From Treponema sp. (lineage in GTDB: Bacteria; Spirochaetota; Spirochaetia; Treponematales; Breznakiellaceae), in contig JAITBO010000360.1 in the NCBI GenBank assembly GCA_031283505.1, positions 1 to 5,360 on the forward strand: 5,360 nucleotides of DNA. Direction: 5' to 3'. Made by a program: the position numbers and the translations under genes. Position 1 is the stretch's first letter. Each line of letters starts with the position of its first letter. The notes beneath the pieces were generated by a model. It made no database searches. It saw only the letters and a program-made list of their open reading frames with translations, and was not told where the DNA came from. Shown piece after piece: positions 4,479 through 5,360 of this stretch.

Positions 4479-5360
4479 AACTGGGGACATTACGGTCTGG
4501 ACAGTCGGAAGCGGGAACAAGAGACAACCGGGCAGTCGCCGTAACGGTCAAAGACATTCCAGTCGGGGATATTCAGGTAAAGGAGAATATTCGCCAGGAG
4601 TATACGGAAATTGAGGAGCTTATCGAGAGCATCCGGCATTATGGGCTTTTACAGCCGATAACGGTCTATCCCGGAGGCGAGGGGTACATCGTCAAAACCG
4701 GGTATCGGCGGTATAGGGCGTTCCAAAGGTTGTACCGGGAAGAGCCGGAGCGGTTTCACAGTATCCGGTGTATCGTCTCCGATGCCGGGAATATTGCGGT
4801 GATCCAACTGGTTGAGAATATCCAGCGGGTGGATTTAAGTACCCTCGACCTGTACCACGCCTTATCCACCCTTCGTAAATAAAACCTCACCAACCAGCAA
4901 ATTGCCGAGGTCATGGGAAAGAAGAAGGGCTATATAGATAACCTCTTTGTCACCATCAATGAACTCGATAAAACTGATTGGCTCAAGGAATATCTGAAAA
5001 CTCACGTTGACGTGAGTTTTCAGGATGTCATTGATACCAACGGGATCGCTGATACAGCTAAACGCTTCAATCTTTTGGAACAACGGAATAGGGGAGTGTT
5101 CAGTCAGAAAGCGCTGCGGGAGCAGGTTAAAACCATAAAGGAGGGGGATAATCCGGCAACCGGAACCCCTGGTACCGTTCCGGACTGCCTGGCAATCCCA
5201 TCAGCGGCCAATATGGTTAGCATGGGCGAAACCCCAATTGCCGTTTCGGATACCCCGGAAGTCCCGGCTTCTGCCGAGGCCGCCGGTAAGGCCCATCCCC
5301 AGAGGCCAGCGGCTACCGGACGGGCGGACTTGAATGTCCAAGCCCAAAAGATGCGGGTGG
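4475..5360 (+). pseudogene. parB: ParB-family partition protein with in-frame stop, partial at right edge
   Basis: ParB loads on parS and stimulates ParA. The ATG overlaps the parA stop (ATGA), so the two are translationally coupled. Residues 1-135 form the ParB/Sulfiredoxin-like N-terminal domain: KENIRQEY, LIESIRHYGLLQPITVY, TGYRRYRAF (where many ParBs have GERR), and VQLVENIQRVDLS with the ENxxR motif. A TAA at 4880-4882 then ends the frame. The same frame stays open for 159 more codons to the window edge. It begins NLTNQQIAEVMGKKKGYIDN, a ParB helix-turn-helix, then QDVIDTNGIADTAKRFNLLE and a Pro/Ala/Thr-rich linker. The stop therefore separates the CTPase-like domain from the DNA-binding domain. 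CAA to TAA is a single C-to-T change that would explain it. An internal ATG at 4913 would lose part of the HTH. Confidence 0.88.
4994..5023. repeat. parS: Perfect 13+13 bp inverted repeat inside parB, candidate parS
   Basis: The left arm CTGAAAACTCACG (4994-5006) and right arm CGTGAGTTTTCAG (5011-5023) are exact reverse complements around TTGA. The T and A at the edges of that centre pair too, leaving TG. ParB sites are inverted repeats, and the bacterial chromosomal parS has CACG/CGTG at its centre with AT-rich outer halves, as here. In Bacillus subtilis a parS lies within the parB homologue spo0J. No T tract follows, so it is not a terminator. The site is coding (LKTHVDVSFQ in the parB frame), yet the symmetry far exceeds chance for a coding stretch. 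That ParB binds it is inference. Confidence 0.6.

Noticed and set aside
4862..5083. 73-codon minus-strand frame
   Set aside because: It is antisense to the continuing parB frame with clear HTH similarity, and it owes its length to the palindrome and coding shadow.
5160..5183. CCGGAAC/GTTCCGG inverted repeat with 10-nt loop
   Set aside because: Short arms and a long loop in the low-complexity ParB linker. It is much weaker than the 13-bp palindrome and does not share its sequence.

Overview
The window looks like a chromosome–mobile element junction in a spirochaete. A Treponema-type organism is my best guess, but this is inference. It rests on a relaxed-lipobox lipoprotein in an operon with an exported HEAT-type protein, next to a single-gene coaD, with moderate-to-high GC. 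No marker in the window fixes the species.

Left part (1-2082) is host-like. A partial coaD (phosphopantetheine adenylyltransferase) runs leftward out of the window on the minus strand. A roughly 200 bp divergent intergenic region holds two opposed sigma70-like promoters. The rightward one drives a two-gene operon: a predicted lipoprotein and a signal-peptide HEAT-repeat protein. The operon ends at an intrinsic-terminator-like hairpin. A strong consensus-like promoter then precedes a tRNA-Glu(UUC) gene.

Right part (2083-5360) looks like the left end of an integrated element. Just past the tRNA 3' end is a complete 492-aa tyrosine recombinase, so the tRNA 3' half is the likely attachment site. 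A ParA/ParB partition operon follows. This fits an integrated plasmid, plasmid-prophage or ICE-like element that continues to the right. A second tRNA fragment (attR) is not in the window.

The partition operon is the unusual part. parA is split by a single -1 frame change at a run of five G. parB has one in-frame TAA exactly between its N-terminal CTPase-like domain and its helix-turn-helix domain, yet the frame after it stays open to the window end. Inside parB, beyond that stop, lies a perfect 13+13 bp inverted repeat with a 4 nt centre. It is a good candidate for the element's parS (ParB-binding centromere). Either this is a freshly decaying partition system that kept its centromere, or both interruptions are recoded or sequence errors. 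Resequencing and homologue comparison would separate these. I see no CRISPR array, insertion sequence or rRNA.
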